The notes: generated by a model from the sequence alone, not told the origin. Shown: positions 36,943 through 46,460, counted from the stretch's first letter. The stretch: 64,000 nucleotides of DNA from Candidatus Aramenus sulfurataquae (GCA_000565255.1 ASRH01000002.1:1-64000); one strand, 5' to 3'. Translations and numbers: made by a program.

Positions 36943-37164
36943 ATGAAGGAGATAGTAGTAACCGAGGCTTGTCCGTCAGGCTTTATAAAGATAATGGACG
37001 AGTGGAAAAAGGTGAAGGGAGAAGAGGAAATCATAGTTAGGACGCCGTGGGGAGGGATGGTGGAAGATCTCCAAAATTGGTGCAAGGAGACTGGAAACGT
37101 GTTTTTAGGTTACGAAAAGAAAGATAACGAAGTAATCATAAGACTAAAACTAATAGGAAGATAG
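36943..37164 (+). CDS. TusA-family sulfur carrier
   Basis: A 73-residue small protein with the TusA fold: a beta strand, then Cys10 in ACPSGFIK, a helix, and WCKETGNVFLGYEK (Cys47) near the end. The family active site is CPxP; here it is CPSG, so the second proline is lost but the persulfide-accepting cysteine is kept. It is 33 bases after the DsrE2-like gene and 37 bases before a cysteine synthase-like gene, suggesting a sulfur-trafficking unit. Confidence 0.78.
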   Translation: MKEIVVTEACPSGFIKIMDEWKKVKGEEEIIVRTPWGGMVEDLQNWCKETGNVFLGYEKKDNEVIIRLKLIGR

Positions 37165-37201
37165 CAATAAATATAACATTGCCCTATGATATCGTGGGTA
37201 G

Positions 37202-38095
37202 ATGTGTATTGTGTCAAGGGAGTACCACGTATTCGAGAACCCCATAGAGCTACTAGAGGGGATGTGGCCAACCCCTCTGCTAAAGTTAAGCCTAGGAAAG
37301 GAGTTATGGGCTAAATTAGAGTTCTATAACCCTTTTAGCAAGAGCGTCAAGGATAGGACAGCGTGGTACCTATTTAAGCAAGCGTTAAAGAGCGGGAAGG
37401 AAGAAGTAACTGAGGCAACTTCTGGAAATGTTGGAGTCTCTCTGTCGGCTTTTTCCGCAATATTCGGCAGGAAGTTTACGGCTTTTATTCCATCGCTTTC
37501 CCCGAAGACCTTTAAGGTTGCTATGAAGGTGTTGGGCGCCAACGTAATTCAAGCAGGTAGTAGCACAAACGAGTTGTTGCCCTTGGTGAAGAAGTACTCC
37601 GCCATGACCTCAGCCCTTCACTTAGACCAGTTCTCCAACCCGTTAAATGTTAAGGCCCACTATGAAACTACAGCAAGGGAGATAGACGAACAGTTGAAGT
37701 CAGTTGGAAGGAGAGTGGAAAGGATCATAGCCACTGCAGGAACTGGTGGTCACTTAACTGGACTATCCAAGTACTTTAAGGAGCGTTACCCAGACGTGGA
37801 GGTAATAGGCGTCCAACCTGCCAAGGGGAGCAGAATACCAGGGATAAAAAGGCAGGAAGGGGACGGATTCCTCTCTCAAGCCCTTGTAGACAGAATTATG
37901 GACATCACGTTGGAGGAGGCGTTTGAGGGGGTAAAGAAGGTGGCCAGAAGTTCTGGAATACTGATAGGGCTTAGTGCAGGCGCTACTGTAGCCGCTTACG
38001 AGAAAATAGCGGACGAAAGGGTAACGGTGCTAGTATTCCCAGACGATATGTTCAAATATGTTGACGAGATAGCGGAAATGCTGGACATAAAATAA
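37202..38095 (+). CDS. Cysteine synthase-family PLP enzyme
   Basis: A 297-residue fold-type II PLP enzyme. Lys50 in SKSVKDRTA holds [11 protein letters not shown] binds the substrate carboxylate, and GTGGHLTGL binds the PLP phosphate. It resembles O-acetylserine or O-phosphoserine sulfhydrylases, but an N-terminal [21 protein letters not shown] and lack of C-terminal regulatory domains leave the exact substrate open. Location after DsrE2 and TusA-like genes suggests it uses protein-bound or reduced sulfur to make cysteine. Start ATG 37202; a downstream TTG or ATG cannot be excluded. Confidence 0.82.
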   Translation: MCIVSREYHVFENPIELLEGMWPTPLLKLSLGKELWAKLEFYNPFSKSVKDRTAWYLFKQALKSGKEEVTEATSGNVGVSLSAFSAIFGRKFTAFIPSLSPKTFKVAMKVLGANVIQAGSSTNELLPLVKKYSAMTSALHLDQFSNPLNVKAHYETTAREIDEQLKSVGRRVERIIATAGTGGHLTGLSKYFKERYPDVEVIGVQPAKGSRIPGIKRQEGDGFLSQALVDRIMDITLEEAFEGVKKVARSSGILIGLSAGATVAAYEKIADERVTVLVFPDDMFKYVDEIAEMLDIK

Positions 38096-38124
38096 ATACG
38101 TGGTCAGTCCTAACTTGAAGTTAT

Positions 38125-38790
38125 ATGAAAGTAGAAGAGTTTTTCAGGGAGGTATCGACTCAGTCTAAGGTCCTCAAGCTAGAGGAAGGCAGGTACGTCA
38201 AGAAGTGCTACGGCTCTGGCGTATCTCTAAAGTGGTACTTTATCCTCTCCATTTTTAAGTCCTATCCCTTTGTTGGGGATCCAAGGGAGAGGATGGGGAG
38301 GGAAATAGAGTTCTTTACTTACAACTGGAACGGAATTAAGGTTCCAAAGATCGTTGACTTCGATTACGATGAGGTGTGCCTACTGAGGGAGTTTGTTGAC
38401 GGTAGGGTCCCCGCTACCCTTGACGACGTAAGTAAGGTGGGGAAAGCGCTACGGTACATTCATGACTCAGGCTTCGTAATGGGAGACACAAAAGCGGAGA
38501 ACTTTCTCATAAACGACTACGTTTACGTAATTGACGCAGAGCAGTCCATTAGGACTGACTCAAAGGAGTACAGGGGGTGGGATCTGGCGGTCTTTCTCCT
38601 CTTCTTAAGCTATAAGTACTTGTACGACTTGAGGGACTTTGAGAGGTTAACGAAGTCCTTCCTACTAGCTTACTCTCCAGATAAAAGCGAGCTCTTAAGC
38701 ATAAACAACTTAAAAAACGTGACCTTACTTAGCCTCTTCCCCCCGATGCACCTAGCTACCATCAGGAAGACTATTGGAGAACTTTTATAG
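38125..38790 (+). CDS. Atypical protein-kinase-like protein (RIO/Bud32-like)
   Basis: A 221-residue small kinase fold. The catalytic loop reads IHDSGFVMGDTKAENFL with Asp121 and Asn126, and the metal-binding motif is IDAEQS with Asp137 (DFG equivalent). No clear glycine-rich loop is present. The likely ATP lysine is in RYVKKCYG and the paired Glu in REIEFF. This pattern resembles archaeal Bud32/RIO and lipopolysaccharide-kinase types. Substrate unknown. Its 3' end overlaps the convergent zinc-ribbon gene by 20 bases. Confidence 0.7.
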   Translation: MKVEEFFREVSTQSKVLKLEEGRYVKKCYGSGVSLKWYFILSIFKSYPFVGDPRERMGREIEFFTYNWNGIKVPKIVDFDYDEVCLLREFVDGRVPATLDDVSKVGKALRYIHDSGFVMGDTKAENFLINDYVYVIDAEQSIRTDSKEYRGWDLAVFLLFLSYKYLYDLRDFERLTKSFLLAYSPDKSELLSINNLKNVTLLSLFPPMHLATIRKTIGELL

Positions 38791-38956
38791 TCAACGAACC
38801 GTCCTTCCTCTCTATCGCTATTTCGGACTCGCTTATTTTAGTACCGCACGCTGGACACCGATAGAAGTACTTTATCTTCTTGCTGTTCCCGCTGACCTCA
38901 GCCTCTGCCATGAAGTCCATCCTTATTCCGCATTTAGGGCAAAGGACGTTTTTCAT
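38771..38956 (-). CDS. Small zinc-ribbon protein
   Basis: A 61-residue protein with two CXXC knuckles (CPKCG at 6-10 and CPACG at about 34-38) enclosing a short hydrophilic loop, then a C-terminal KISESEIAIERKDGSL. The two-knuckle zinc ribbon is found in many archaeal proteins that bind nucleic acids or partner proteins. The cysteine pattern supports a real gene although it overlaps the end of the convergent kinase-like gene. Function unknown. Confidence 0.65.
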   Translation of the reverse strand: MKNVLCPKCGIRMDFMAEAEVSGNSKKIKYFYRCPACGTKISESEIAIERKDGSLTIKVLQ

Positions 38957-39002
38957 ACAACTTTTTTATCGTAAAAAACAATTATAAAAGTAATGAATTG
39001 CG

Positions 39003-39950
39003 ATGAGCGACAGATACGGTAGACCGTTGGAGGACTTGAGAATAACTTTAACACATGTGTGCAACTTCTCGTGCTTCTTCTGTCACATGGAGGGGGAGGG
39101 ACTTGAAAAGCTACAAGGACTTGGATTGGAAGACATACTCCTAGTGGCCAAGGTCTCAAGGGAATTCGGAGTGAGGTCAGTAAAGCTGACCGGCGGGGAA
39201 CCAACGCTTAGGAAGGATTTGCTTGAGGTCGTGAGGGGCATTAAGGGCCTAGGTATTGGGGACGTCTCGATGACCACAAACGGAGTCCTCTTGGGCAGTT
39301 TAGCAGAGAAGTTAAAGGAAGCGGGCCTTGACAGAGTTAACGTAAGTCTTCACGCTGTTAGTAGGGAGAAGTTCAGGGAAATAACTGGGGTAGATGCTTT
39401 CGACAAGGTAATATATGGAATAAAAAGGGCAGTAGAAGTCGGCTTGAGGCCTGTTAAGCTGAACTACGTTGTCAACAAGAAGAATGAGGACGAGGTGTTC
39501 TCCTTCCTAGAGTTAGCCCAAGGACTTGGAGTGGACGAGGTCCACTTGATTGAGCTCCACCCAGTGGGACTGGGGAAGGAGTACTTCTCCTACCACGAAG
39601 GGTTGGGAAAAATAGAGGGGTTCCTAAAGCGCAACTCGCGTAGGGTAGAGGTGAGGAACAAACACTTTAGGCCAAGGTATTACTTAGACGGCGGGCTTGT
39701 CGTGGAGGTAGTGAAGCCTTACGCTAACCCTGTCTTCTGTGCTGGATGTAACAGGATAAGGTTGACCGCTGACGGCAAGCTAAAGACTTGTCTGTACAGG
39801 GATGATAAGGTAATAGACATAAGACACGCTTTCGACCCTAGTATGGACGAGTGGGAAAAGGAAGAGTTAGTTAGACACGCGTTTCAGATAGCAATGTCTA
39901 TTAGGGAGCCAAACTTCAAGTACATATATGAGACTAGACAAGCTCGCTAA
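39003..39950 (+). CDS. moaA: GTP 3',8-cyclase (molybdenum cofactor)
   Basis: Radical SAM enzyme that starts molybdopterin synthesis from GTP. The N-terminal cluster motif is CNFSCFFC (Cys20, 24, 27), followed by [11 protein letters not shown]. The second 4Fe-4S cluster is bound by [18 protein letters not shown] near residue 250. The length of 315 is normal. The last codons overlap the pepQ start by 23 bases. A molybdenum or tungsten enzyme is expected elsewhere in the genome. Confidence 0.95.
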   Translation: MSDRYGRPLEDLRITLTHVCNFSCFFCHMEGEGLEKLQGLGLEDILLVAKVSREFGVRSVKLTGGEPTLRKDLLEVVRGIKGLGIGDVSMTTNGVLLGSLAEKLKEAGLDRVNVSLHAVSREKFREITGVDAFDKVIYGIKRAVEVGLRPVKLNYVVNKKNEDEVFSFLELAQGLGVDEVHLIELHPVGLGKEYFSYHEGLGKIEGFLKRNSRRVEVRNKHFRPRYYLDGGLVVEVVKPYANPVFCAGCNRIRLTADGKLKTCLYRDDKVIDIRHAFDPSMDEWEKEELVRHAFQIAMSIREPNFKYIYETRQAR

Positions 39951-40977
39951 GACAGTAGATAAGGGTTGCGGAGCGATTTTCGGCATTTCTAACGTTTTCT
40001 ACTTCACTGGGTACAGTGGAGCAGGCGTTCTCGTTTACTGTGACGGGGTCTTCACCCTACTCGTACCAGCCCTGGAGGAAAATAGGGCACTCGACACAAA
40101 GGGAGTAGAGGTTAAGGTGTACTACCCTGCCAAGATAAGGGGAGACATACAGTACTCCTCGGTCATGGAGGCTCTCGAGAAGATAGTTGGCAATAACCCA
40201 CTTTCTGTAGACGTAAGCTACATGGACGTCAATACCTACATAAGGCTGAGCAACAAGTTCCAGATAAGGGACATCTCACAGCAGGTCTCCTCGCTAAGGG
40301 CTGTTAAAGATCCAGACGAGCTGGAGAACATAAAGGTAGCAGGAGAGATAACGTCTATTGCCATGAAGATGGCAATGGAAAGGGCTACGGAGAAGGTAAG
40401 CGAGAAGCAGTTGTCTGGGTTTATAGACTACACAATGAAAAACGAAGGAGCTGAGGACTACGCCTTTCCTTCCATCGTGGCTTCTGGCGAAAACTCTGCA
40501 GAGCCCCATCACATTCCTACTAACAGAGTGATAAGGGAGGGAGACAGCGTTGTGGTGGACATTGGGGCAAAATTCAACGGCTATTGCTTCGACAGCACTA
40601 GGACTCTCCTCGTGAAGTCCTATTCTGAGGAGCTCAGGAAGGTATACGAGGTCGTGTTGGAAGCTCAGTTAGAGGCAATAGACGCTGTGACTGAAGGGAT
40701 TAAGGCATCTGAGATTGACAGGATAGCCAGGAAGGTGATAGAGAGGAGCGGATTCGGAAAATACTTTATCCACTCCACTGGCCACGGAGTTGGGATAGAC
40801 GTACACGAGAGTCCTTATGTTTCCTTTAACTCAAACGATGTACTAAAGGAGAACATGGTGATAACTGTGGAGCCCGGCATCTACATCAAGGGTAAGTTTG
40901 GAGTTAGAATTGAGGACACCTTGATAGTCACCAAGGGGAAGCCAGTAGTACTGGAGACCACTTATAAACTGTTGTGA
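39928..40977 (+). CDS. pepQ: Xaa-Pro dipeptidase (M24 family)
   Basis: A metallo-peptidase that cleaves dipeptides with C-terminal proline. The 349 residues have an N-terminal domain and a pita-bread catalytic domain. Metal ligands are visible in [41 protein letters not shown] and RIEDTLIV. It starts inside moaA and ends 52 bases before folE. The pairing with moaA has no obvious metabolic meaning. Confidence 0.93.
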   Translation: MRLDKLAKTVDKGCGAIFGISNVFYFTGYSGAGVLVYCDGVFTLLVPALEENRALDTKGVEVKVYYPAKIRGDIQYSSVMEALEKIVGNNPLSVDVSYMDVNTYIRLSNKFQIRDISQQVSSLRAVKDPDELENIKVAGEITSIAMKMAMERATEKVSEKQLSGFIDYTMKNEGAEDYAFPSIVASGENSAEPHHIPTNRVIREGDSVVVDIGAKFNGYCFDSTRTLLVKSYSEELRKVYEVVLEAQLEAIDAVTEGIKASEIDRIARKVIERSGFGKYFIHSTGHGVGIDVHESPYVSFNSNDVLKENMVITVEPGIYIKGKFGVRIEDTLIVTKGKPVVLETTYKLL

Positions 40978-40996
40978 AACTTCTTTTAAACCAATG

Positions 40997-41006
40997 TATT
41001 TATACT
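40997..41006 (+). promoter_or_regulatory. TATA box of folE
   Basis: TATTTATACT lies 24-33 bases before the ATG at 41030. A perfect 6-base inverted repeat CCCTAA-TTGT-TTAGGG (41013-41028) follows between it and the start. Confidence 0.55.
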
Positions 41007-41012
41007 ATACAT

Positions 41013-41028
41013 CCCTAATTGTTTAGGG
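41013..41028 (+). promoter_or_regulatory. Inverted repeat before the folE start
   Basis: CCCTAA (41013-41018) and TTAGGG (41023-41028) are exact complements around TTGT. The repeat covers the expected transcription start and ends one base before the ATG, so a bound protein would block the polymerase; an RNA hairpin is the other possibility. Confidence 0.4.
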
Positions 41029-41029
41029 T

Positions 41030-41659
41030 ATGGAGACATCAATAAATGAAGAAAAGCTAGTTGAAGAGATCTCGAAGAGGATAAGGGAGATCTTAGAACT
41101 TCTCGGAGAGGATCCGAACAGGGAGGGAATAAGGGAGACCCCAGTAAGGGTTGCTAAAGCATTGCTGGACATGACCTACGGACTTAGGAGCCCTCAGCCA
41201 TCAATAAAGGTGTTCAAGCTTAGGGACGAAGAAGGGCTGAACTACGACGATGAGCAGTTAATACTTGCGAAGGATATACAGTTCTCGTCACTGTGTGAGC
41301 ACCACCTCTTACCCTTCATAGGTAAGATACATATAGCCTACGTTGTTGGAGAGGAGGCAAGGGTAGCTGGGTTCAGTAAGCTGATAAGGATAGTTAACTA
41401 CTACGCGTCGAGGCCCCAGATCCAAGAGAGACTTGTAAACCAGATTGCAGACGCCATAATGAACAGTGAGATAAAGCCAAAGGGGGTTATCGTGATAGGT
41501 AACGCTATTCATATGTGCGTATACGTAAGGGGAGTAAAGGACAAAGAGGCAAAGTTGCTTTCTATTGCCACTAGAGGAGTGTTCAAGAAGAACAGGGCTT
41601 TGACTAACAGGGTTTTGAGGCTTCTAGAAACCTCAGAGAGAAGTTCAAGTTTAATATAA
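41030..41659 (+). CDS. folE: GTP cyclohydrolase I (FolE, type IA)
   Basis: Opens GTP to dihydroneopterin triphosphate for pterin synthesis. The 209 residues have the zinc-binding motif [11 protein letters not shown] and the second HMCVYVRGV, both typical of the classical FolE, whereas many archaea use the MptA (type IB) enzyme. [10 protein letters not shown] and the C-terminal [13 protein letters not shown] also fit. Together with MptG at 46483 it probably serves a methanopterin-like one-carbon carrier. Confidence 0.95.
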   Translation: METSINEEKLVEEISKRIREILELLGEDPNREGIRETPVRVAKALLDMTYGLRSPQPSIKVFKLRDEEGLNYDDEQLILAKDIQFSSLCEHHLLPFIGKIHIAYVVGEEARVAGFSKLIRIVNYYASRPQIQERLVNQIADAIMNSEIKPKGVIVIGNAIHMCVYVRGVKDKEAKLLSIATRGVFKKNRALTNRVLRLLETSERSSSLI

Positions 41660-41680
41660 TGTTTTTCGTAAATTACCCTA

Positions 41681-42577
41681 ATGAAAGAAAAGGGGAAGGA
41701 CTTACTACTTAGGATACTTGCAGAACGCGGTTCACTTCCTCAGTCGGAGCTCGTGAGGCTCTCCGGCCTCTCCAAGAGCAGAGTATCTGAAATCCTTTCA
41801 GAGCTAGAGAGGGAGGGTTTAATAGACAAGAGGGTGCTTGCAGGGAAGAACTTAGAAATATCGCTAAAGAGGTCAATAAGGATAGGCATAATTAGGGCGG
41901 CTGAGTACCCATTTGTCATTCCCTTCTACAAGAAGCTGAAGGAAAACGGCTTCATTCCAAAGTTGGTGGTCTACGAGAACGGAGTAGAGCTAACAAAGGA
42001 CCTCGCCCTCGGTAAGATAGAAATAGGCTTCTCGCCAGTGGTGACCCAGCTGATCTTCTCTAAGGCCTTTCCTATAAAGATCGTGGCTGGAGGGGCAAAG
42101 GGGGGTGCAGGAGTTGTGGGCGAGGGTTGCAAGGTGGGATCTACTGTCCTTTCTAGCATGGAAGTGTGGACGCTTTCTGAGATAAAAAACGCCCAGATAG
42201 TACCCTTTAACTCGCCAGAGGAGATGATAAGGGCGCTGAGGGAAGGGAAGGTGGGATCTATAGCGATTTGGGAGCCCTTCTTCTCCACGCTTAGGGCTAA
42301 CGGCTTTAAGGTCTCCCACGTTTTCGAACCTATACACTGCTGTACTATGGGTGTAAGGGAGGGGGTAGACGACGAGAAGATAAAGAGGATTTACGAGGAG
42401 TCGTTTACTTGGTTTCTGGAGAGTAAGGACAGGTGGATTCCAGACTACGCTAATCTGCTAGGGGAGGACTACAATGTGATGGCTAAGGCAGTACAGAGCT
42501 ACACTTTCGATAGCTACCTAGATCTAAGAGAAGTGGAGAGGAACTTGAAAAAAAGCGGGATTTACATACCTTCTTAG
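41681..42577 (+). CDS. Winged-helix regulator fused to a substrate-binding domain
   Basis: Residues 1-60 form a winged helix (SQSELVR-type: [20 protein letters not shown], then a wing with [10 protein letters not shown]). Residues 65-298 resemble the NMT1/SsuA class of periplasmic binding proteins, with [29 protein letters not shown] and [15 protein letters not shown]. There is no signal peptide, so the ligand is probably sensed in the cytoplasm. This looks like a one-component sensor, with ligand unknown; a thiamine precursor or sulfonate-like molecule would be the family analogy. It converges on glnA with a four-base overlap, and folE is 22 bases upstream. Confidence 0.72.
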   Translation: MKEKGKDLLLRILAERGSLPQSELVRLSGLSKSRVSEILSELEREGLIDKRVLAGKNLEISLKRSIRIGIIRAAEYPFVIPFYKKLKENGFIPKLVVYENGVELTKDLALGKIEIGFSPVVTQLIFSKAFPIKIVAGGAKGGAGVVGEGCKVGSTVLSSMEVWTLSEIKNAQIVPFNSPEEMIRALREGKVGSIAIWEPFFSTLRANGFKVSHVFEPIHCCTMGVREGVDDEKIKRIYEESFTWFLESKDRWIPDYANLLGEDYNVMAKAVQSYTFDSYLDLREVERNLKKSGIYIPS

Positions 42578-43989
42578 GAGTCTAAGTAGTAGTACAGCTC
42601 CATTGGGTGTGGATACATCTGAAGGGTCTTGGTCTCTTCTCTCTTTAAGTCTATGTAAGTGCTTAGTATTGACGAGTTGAAGACTGGCTTTAGGAACTCG
42701 TTGTCGCTCTCCAGTTCGTCCAGTGCTTCGTCCAACGACCTCGGTAGGTCCTTAATGCCCAAGGCTTTCTTCTTCTCTGGAGACAGATGGTAGATGTTCT
42801 CGTCTACTGGATCCCCTGGGTCTATCTTCTTGTTTACCCCGTCCATTGCCGCCATCAGAATGGCGCTGAACGCTAGGTATGGGTTGCACGAGGGGTCAGG
42901 AGCCCTGTACTCTAGTCTCTTTGCTTTCTCCATGCCCTTGTAGTAGGAGGGTATCCTAATTATGGCGCTCCTGTTACCCTTGCTCCAAGCTACGTACACA
43001 GGGGCTTCAAATCCTGGTACTAGCCTCCTGTAGCTGTTGACAGTAGGTGATACTATTGCCGACAAAGCCCTAGCGTGTGCCAATATACCTCCAACCGCGT
43101 ACCTACCGAACTGGCTCAGCTCTGCGTACTCGTCGTTTGGATCGTACATGAGGTTCTTCTTACCGTCCTTAGTCCACAAGCTGAGGTGGGTGTGCATCCC
43201 TGTTCCGTTATCGCCGAACATAGGCTTGGGCATAAAAGTGGCAATCATCCCGTGCTTAGCAGCCACGTTCTTCAAGACGTACTTGAGAGTCTGTACCTTG
43301 TCTGCAGTGTCAGCTAGCGTGGAGAACATAAAGTCTATTTCTCCTTGGCCTGCAGTTGCAACTTCGTGATGGGTAGCCTCTATGATGAACCCGAAGTACT
43401 TAGTCAACACGTTGATCGCTTCAAGCCTAACGTCAAATAGTTGGTCTACTGGGGGCGCAGGGTAGTAGCCTTCCTTGTACCTTATTAAGTGGCCGTTGGT
43501 GGTCTGCCAGGGGGCTTCCCTAGCGTAGATCTTGTAGCCAGTTCCGCTCTGCGGCAACGCTACGTTAAGCTCTACCTTGTCGAAGACGAAGAACTCGAGC
43601 TCTGGCCCGAAGTAAGAGAGGTAACCTTGTTCACTCTGGTACCTCTCGGCCTCCTCGGCAATGAACCTGGGGTCTCTTTCGAACCTGCCCCTTGCCCCTC
43701 CCCAGAATACTCTAGTCATAACCCTCGCTACTCCTTGGCTCCACGGTACTAGTGCCATGGTCTCCGGTATCGGCTGTAGGACCATGTCGCTCTCGTAGAT
43801 AGTAGTAAAGCCCTTTATGCTGCTACCGTCCAGCTTTCCGAAACCGGTCTTAAAGCTCTCTTCAGTGAAGTCAGCCGCAGGTATGGTGATGTGCTGGAGT
43901 CTTCCGGGTAGGTCGGTAAACTGGAGGTCTACCCACTGGATCTGGTTTTCCTTTAGGAATTTCAGTGCCTCTATTGCATTGGAAGGCAT
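42574..43989 (-). CDS. glnA: Glutamine synthetase
   Basis: Makes glutamine from glutamate, ammonia and ATP. The 471 residues contain [36 protein letters not shown] and the ATP loop NRSAIIRIP, with an N-terminal beta-grasp region. It has the length of the dodecameric type I enzyme. An in-frame TTG at 43998 is upstream, but a TATA box GCTTTTATA (44011-44019) lies 26 bases before ATG 43989, which is chosen. Overlaps the convergent regulator by four bases. Confidence 0.95.
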   Translation of the reverse strand: MPSNAIEALKFLKENQIQWVDLQFTDLPGRLQHITIPAADFTEESFKTGFGKLDGSSIKGFTTIYESDMVLQPIPETMALVPWSQGVARVMTRVFWGGARGRFERDPRFIAEEAERYQSEQGYLSYFGPELEFFVFDKVELNVALPQSGTGYKIYAREAPWQTTNGHLIRYKEGYYPAPPVDQLFDVRLEAINVLTKYFGFIIEATHHEVATAGQGEIDFMFSTLADTADKVQTLKYVLKNVAAKHGMIATFMPKPMFGDNGTGMHTHLSLWTKDGKKNLMYDPNDEYAELSQFGRYAVGGILAHARALSAIVSPTVNSYRRLVPGFEAPVYVAWSKGNRSAIIRIPSYYKGMEKAKRLEYRAPDPSCNPYLAFSAILMAAMDGVNKKIDPGDPVDENIYHLSPEKKKALGIKDLPRSLDEALDELESDNEFLKPVFNSSILSTYIDLKREETKTLQMYPHPMELYYYLDS

Positions 43990-44010
43990 GTCTGACAATT
44001 CGTTAAAGAG

Positions 44011-44019
44011 TATAAAAGC
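44011..44019 (-). promoter_or_regulatory. TATA box of glnA
   Basis: Minus-strand GCTTTTATA centred 26 bases from ATG 43989, indicating a leaderless transcript and deciding the start between TTG 43998 and ATG 43989. Confidence 0.6.
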
Positions 44020-44109
44020 TTAAATGGAATATGTTATGAAAACTATTTATTTATTTATATGTTATTCTGAAAACTTATCTTAGCTCACAATAACTTGTTA
44101 AGGATATTG

Positions 44110-44715
44110 CTAGAAAGTTTTTTGCAAGACGCCCTGATGTATGACGTAATGTCTGTCGGCTAGTTCGGAGTCACTTGCGTCCTGGGTAGTGAATATCATC
44201 TCAATGCTGAGCTTTTTCAAGATGCCAATTACTCCTGCCACGATTTCCCTTTTTTCGCTTATGTTGGAGAAGGCTTCGTCCACTAGAATCGCCTTGGGCC
44301 TAGACAGTATTGCAGTGGCTATTGCAACCCTTTCCCTCTGCCCAAGGCTCAAGTTCTTGACCTTTCCAGAGAAGTTTATGTTTAAGGCTTCTCTAACTTC
44401 TTTGACCTCCTCTTCACTGACCTTAACTCCCCTTACCTTGGCCCCCCACAGGAGGTGGGACTCCACGCTCTTTTCCGGAATATAGCTCTCCTGGTTAACG
44501 AAGCTGATTCCCCTTTTTTCTGGGGGCAACTTAGTCACGTCTCTGCCTTCCACCTTTACGTAACCCTCGTCTGGCTTTAAAAACCCAGCCAACAAGTGAA
44601 GGAACGTAGTTTTCCCACTTCCGTTTTTCCCAGTGATACAAATAATTCCGGAGTCCTTGAAGTTAGCGTTTAGTTGAAAACTCCCCAACCTCTTCTTCAC
44701 GTTAGCCTCTATCAA
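44110..44715 (-). CDS. Orphan ABC-type ATP-binding protein
   Basis: A compact 201-residue ABC ATPase. Walker A is TGKNGSGKTT, signature LSLGQRERVAIA, Walker B ILVDEAF and a C-terminal His/Asp-type switch in TQDASDSELAD. The TTG at 44715 (MIEANVKKRL) overlaps the thioredoxin stop; the longer frame from 44775 lies within the thioredoxin gene and is not used. No permease or binding protein is near. The length suggests a ModC/WtpC-like core lacking the C-terminal regulatory domain. Its partner is unknown, so it may serve a permease encoded elsewhere or a non-transport role. Confidence 0.8.
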   Translation of the reverse strand: MIEANVKKRLGSFQLNANFKDSGIICITGKNGSGKTTFLHLLAGFLKPDEGYVKVEGRDVTKLPPEKRGISFVNQESYIPEKSVESHLLWGAKVRGVKVSEEEVKEVREALNINFSGKVKNLSLGQRERVAIATAILSRPKAILVDEAFSNISEKREIVAGVIGILKKLSIEMIFTTQDASDSELADRHYVIHQGVLQKTF

Positions 44716-45103
44716 GGTACTTCGCCAGAGTACCCTCCAGCGTTTCCTCATCCACTGCGCCCACCAGCGAGTCAACCAAGTTACCGTTGACGAAGATTAA
44801 GGTAGTGGGTATGTTGAGTACTTGGTACCTGTCGGCAGTCTTTGGATTCTCGTCTACGTTGAGCCTACCAAAGGTGGCCTTGTCGCTGTACTTTTCAGCC
44901 ACTTTCTCGAATATTGGCTCGTAGAGATGGCAAGGAGAACACCACTCGGCCCAGAAGTCAATAACTACCACTTTGTTCTCCTTAAGCACCTTGTCTACGT
45001 TGTCGTCTGTTATTTTGATTATCTTGCTCTTCTTCACGAATTCCTCTGACTTCTTTTCCAGCCTGCTCGAGATCTCCTTAATTAGGGCGTCTAGTTCACT
45101 CAA
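44702..45103 (-). CDS. Thioredoxin with N-terminal extension
   Basis: A 133-residue thioredoxin. The active site is WCSPC (Cys55, Cys58), a Ser variant of the usual WCGPC, followed by NIPTTLIF with the conserved cis-proline. A charged helical extension of about 28 residues precedes the fold. It starts eight bases inside the AMP-ligase gene and runs into the ABC ATPase gene, so the three are probably one transcript. Confidence 0.88.
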   Translation of the reverse strand: MSELDALIKEISSRLEKKSEEFVKKSKIIKITDDNVDKVLKENKVVVIDFWAEWCSPCHLYEPIFEKVAEKYSDKATFGRLNVDENPKTADRYQVLNIPTTLIFVNGNLVDSLVGAVDEETLEGTLAKYLDRG

Positions 45104-46460
45104 TTTTATCCACTATATACACTCTCTTTAACCTCTTATAAAATGCAACCTTGGAGTTGACGTAGTTTAGGAGCTCCTCCTCAAGTCCCTGCTTTTTCTC
45201 CTTTACGACTACCTTGGCGGACGGTTGTGCACCAGCGTTACCTGCGTCTTCTCCAAAGACGTAGGCGTCCACCACCAGCGGGTGCCCCTTCAGCATTAAC
45301 TCCAAGTCCTTGGGGAAAATTGGGTAGCCCTTGTACTTTATCATCCTCTTCTTCACGCCTTTGAAGTACAGGAGTCCTCTCTCGTCAGCTGAGACTAGGT
45401 CTCCTGTTTTCAACCAGCCGTCGTGGAAGACCTTCGCCGTCTCCTCCTTGTCCTTGTAGCCAAGCATTAGCCAAGGTGCCCTGACCCAGAGCTCCCCAAC
45501 CTCCCCTGGCTTTGCCTCCTTCCCGTCGTCCTTTACTACCTTTATCTCGGCGTTAGGCAGGGGCTTTCCGATGCTGATTACGTCTCCCATATCCTTAGGT
45601 TGATAAGTCACCACTAGGCCCTCAGTGAAACCGTACTGCTGGACGATGGTCTTGCCGAACTTTTGCTTAAACCCGTTAACCGTTGAAGGGAACAGGGGAG
45701 CTGCAGTGCTTATGCAAACCTCAAGTGAGTCGAGCTTACCCTGCTCGTTTATGAGGGCGTCGTAGACCATAGGGACAGTTGCCAGAAAGTTAATGGAGTA
45801 CTTGTTTATTGCCTCAATGGCTTCCTTTGCGTTGAACTTCCTCATCACGTAGATAGACCCGCCGTCCTCTATTACCTCTCCTAGTACGCTATTGCCCAAT
45901 ACGTGTGCTACTGGCACCGTCAAGATTGCTGAAACTCCCTTGAGGCCAATTGCTGTATAGAGGGCAGAGGCGTTTAGCCCAACCCTAGTTGCAGAGTGCA
46001 ATACTTGCATCGTCCTTCCAGCAATTCCCGCGTAATAGTAGATAAGCCCGACCTCGTTGTCCATGTACTCGTAAGGTTTATTAAATACCTCCTTCTTCAT
46101 CCCATCGCTCCACAGCCTGTACCCCTTGAGGACCTCTTTTTCCCTAGCGGAGGTCTCCTCGTCGGCGAAGACTATGTCTGGGTCCGAGTCCTCTAGGATG
46201 AATCTCAAGTCCTCGGCAGAAGTTAAGGGATCAACTGCCACCACCTTTGCCCCTGCCCAGAAGGAGGCTAGGTAGTGGATAATTGACTTGGGGCTGTTGA
46301 ACTCAAAGTGGCCCACCGTATTCCCGGGCGAGATGGCTGAGGCCACAGAGGCCGCTTCCCTGGCGACTTGCTCGTAAGTTAACGTCTCGCCTAGCATAAA
46401 TACCTTGTTCGGCCTCTTCTTATACCACTCGTAGAACTTAAGAGCAAAGCTCATAATCAA
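45096..46460 (-). CDS. Acyl-CoA synthetase-like protein lacking catalytic lysine motifs
   Basis: A 454-residue member of the adenylate-forming superfamily by overall sequence: IVQQYGFTEGLV, GELWVRAPWLMLGYKD and HDGWLKTGDL match core motifs. The phosphate loop normally reading TSGTTGxPKG is YYYAGIAGRTMQVLHS (141-156), without the lysine or the Ser/Thr-Gly pattern. The protein ends at YKRLKRVYIVDKIE, just before the usual PRTxSGK motif with the catalytic lysine. Both features suggest altered or absent adenylation activity. ATG 46454 is a possible start two codons in. Encoded with a thioredoxin and an ABC ATPase. Confidence 0.8.
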   Translation of the reverse strand: MIMSFALKFYEWYKKRPNKVFMLGETLTYEQVAREAASVASAISPGNTVGHFEFNSPKSIIHYLASFWAGAKVVAVDPLTSAEDLRFILEDSDPDIVFADEETSAREKEVLKGYRLWSDGMKKEVFNKPYEYMDNEVGLIYYYAGIAGRTMQVLHSATRVGLNASALYTAIGLKGVSAILTVPVAHVLGNSVLGEVIEDGGSIYVMRKFNAKEAIEAINKYSINFLATVPMVYDALINEQGKLDSLEVCISTAAPLFPSTVNGFKQKFGKTIVQQYGFTEGLVVTYQPKDMGDVISIGKPLPNAEIKVVKDDGKEAKPGEVGELWVRAPWLMLGYKDKEETAKVFHDGWLKTGDLVSADERGLLYFKGVKKRMIKYKGYPIFPKDLELMLKGHPLVVDAYVFGEDAGNAGAQPSAKVVVKEKKQGLEEELLNYVNSKVAFYKRLKRVYIVDKIE

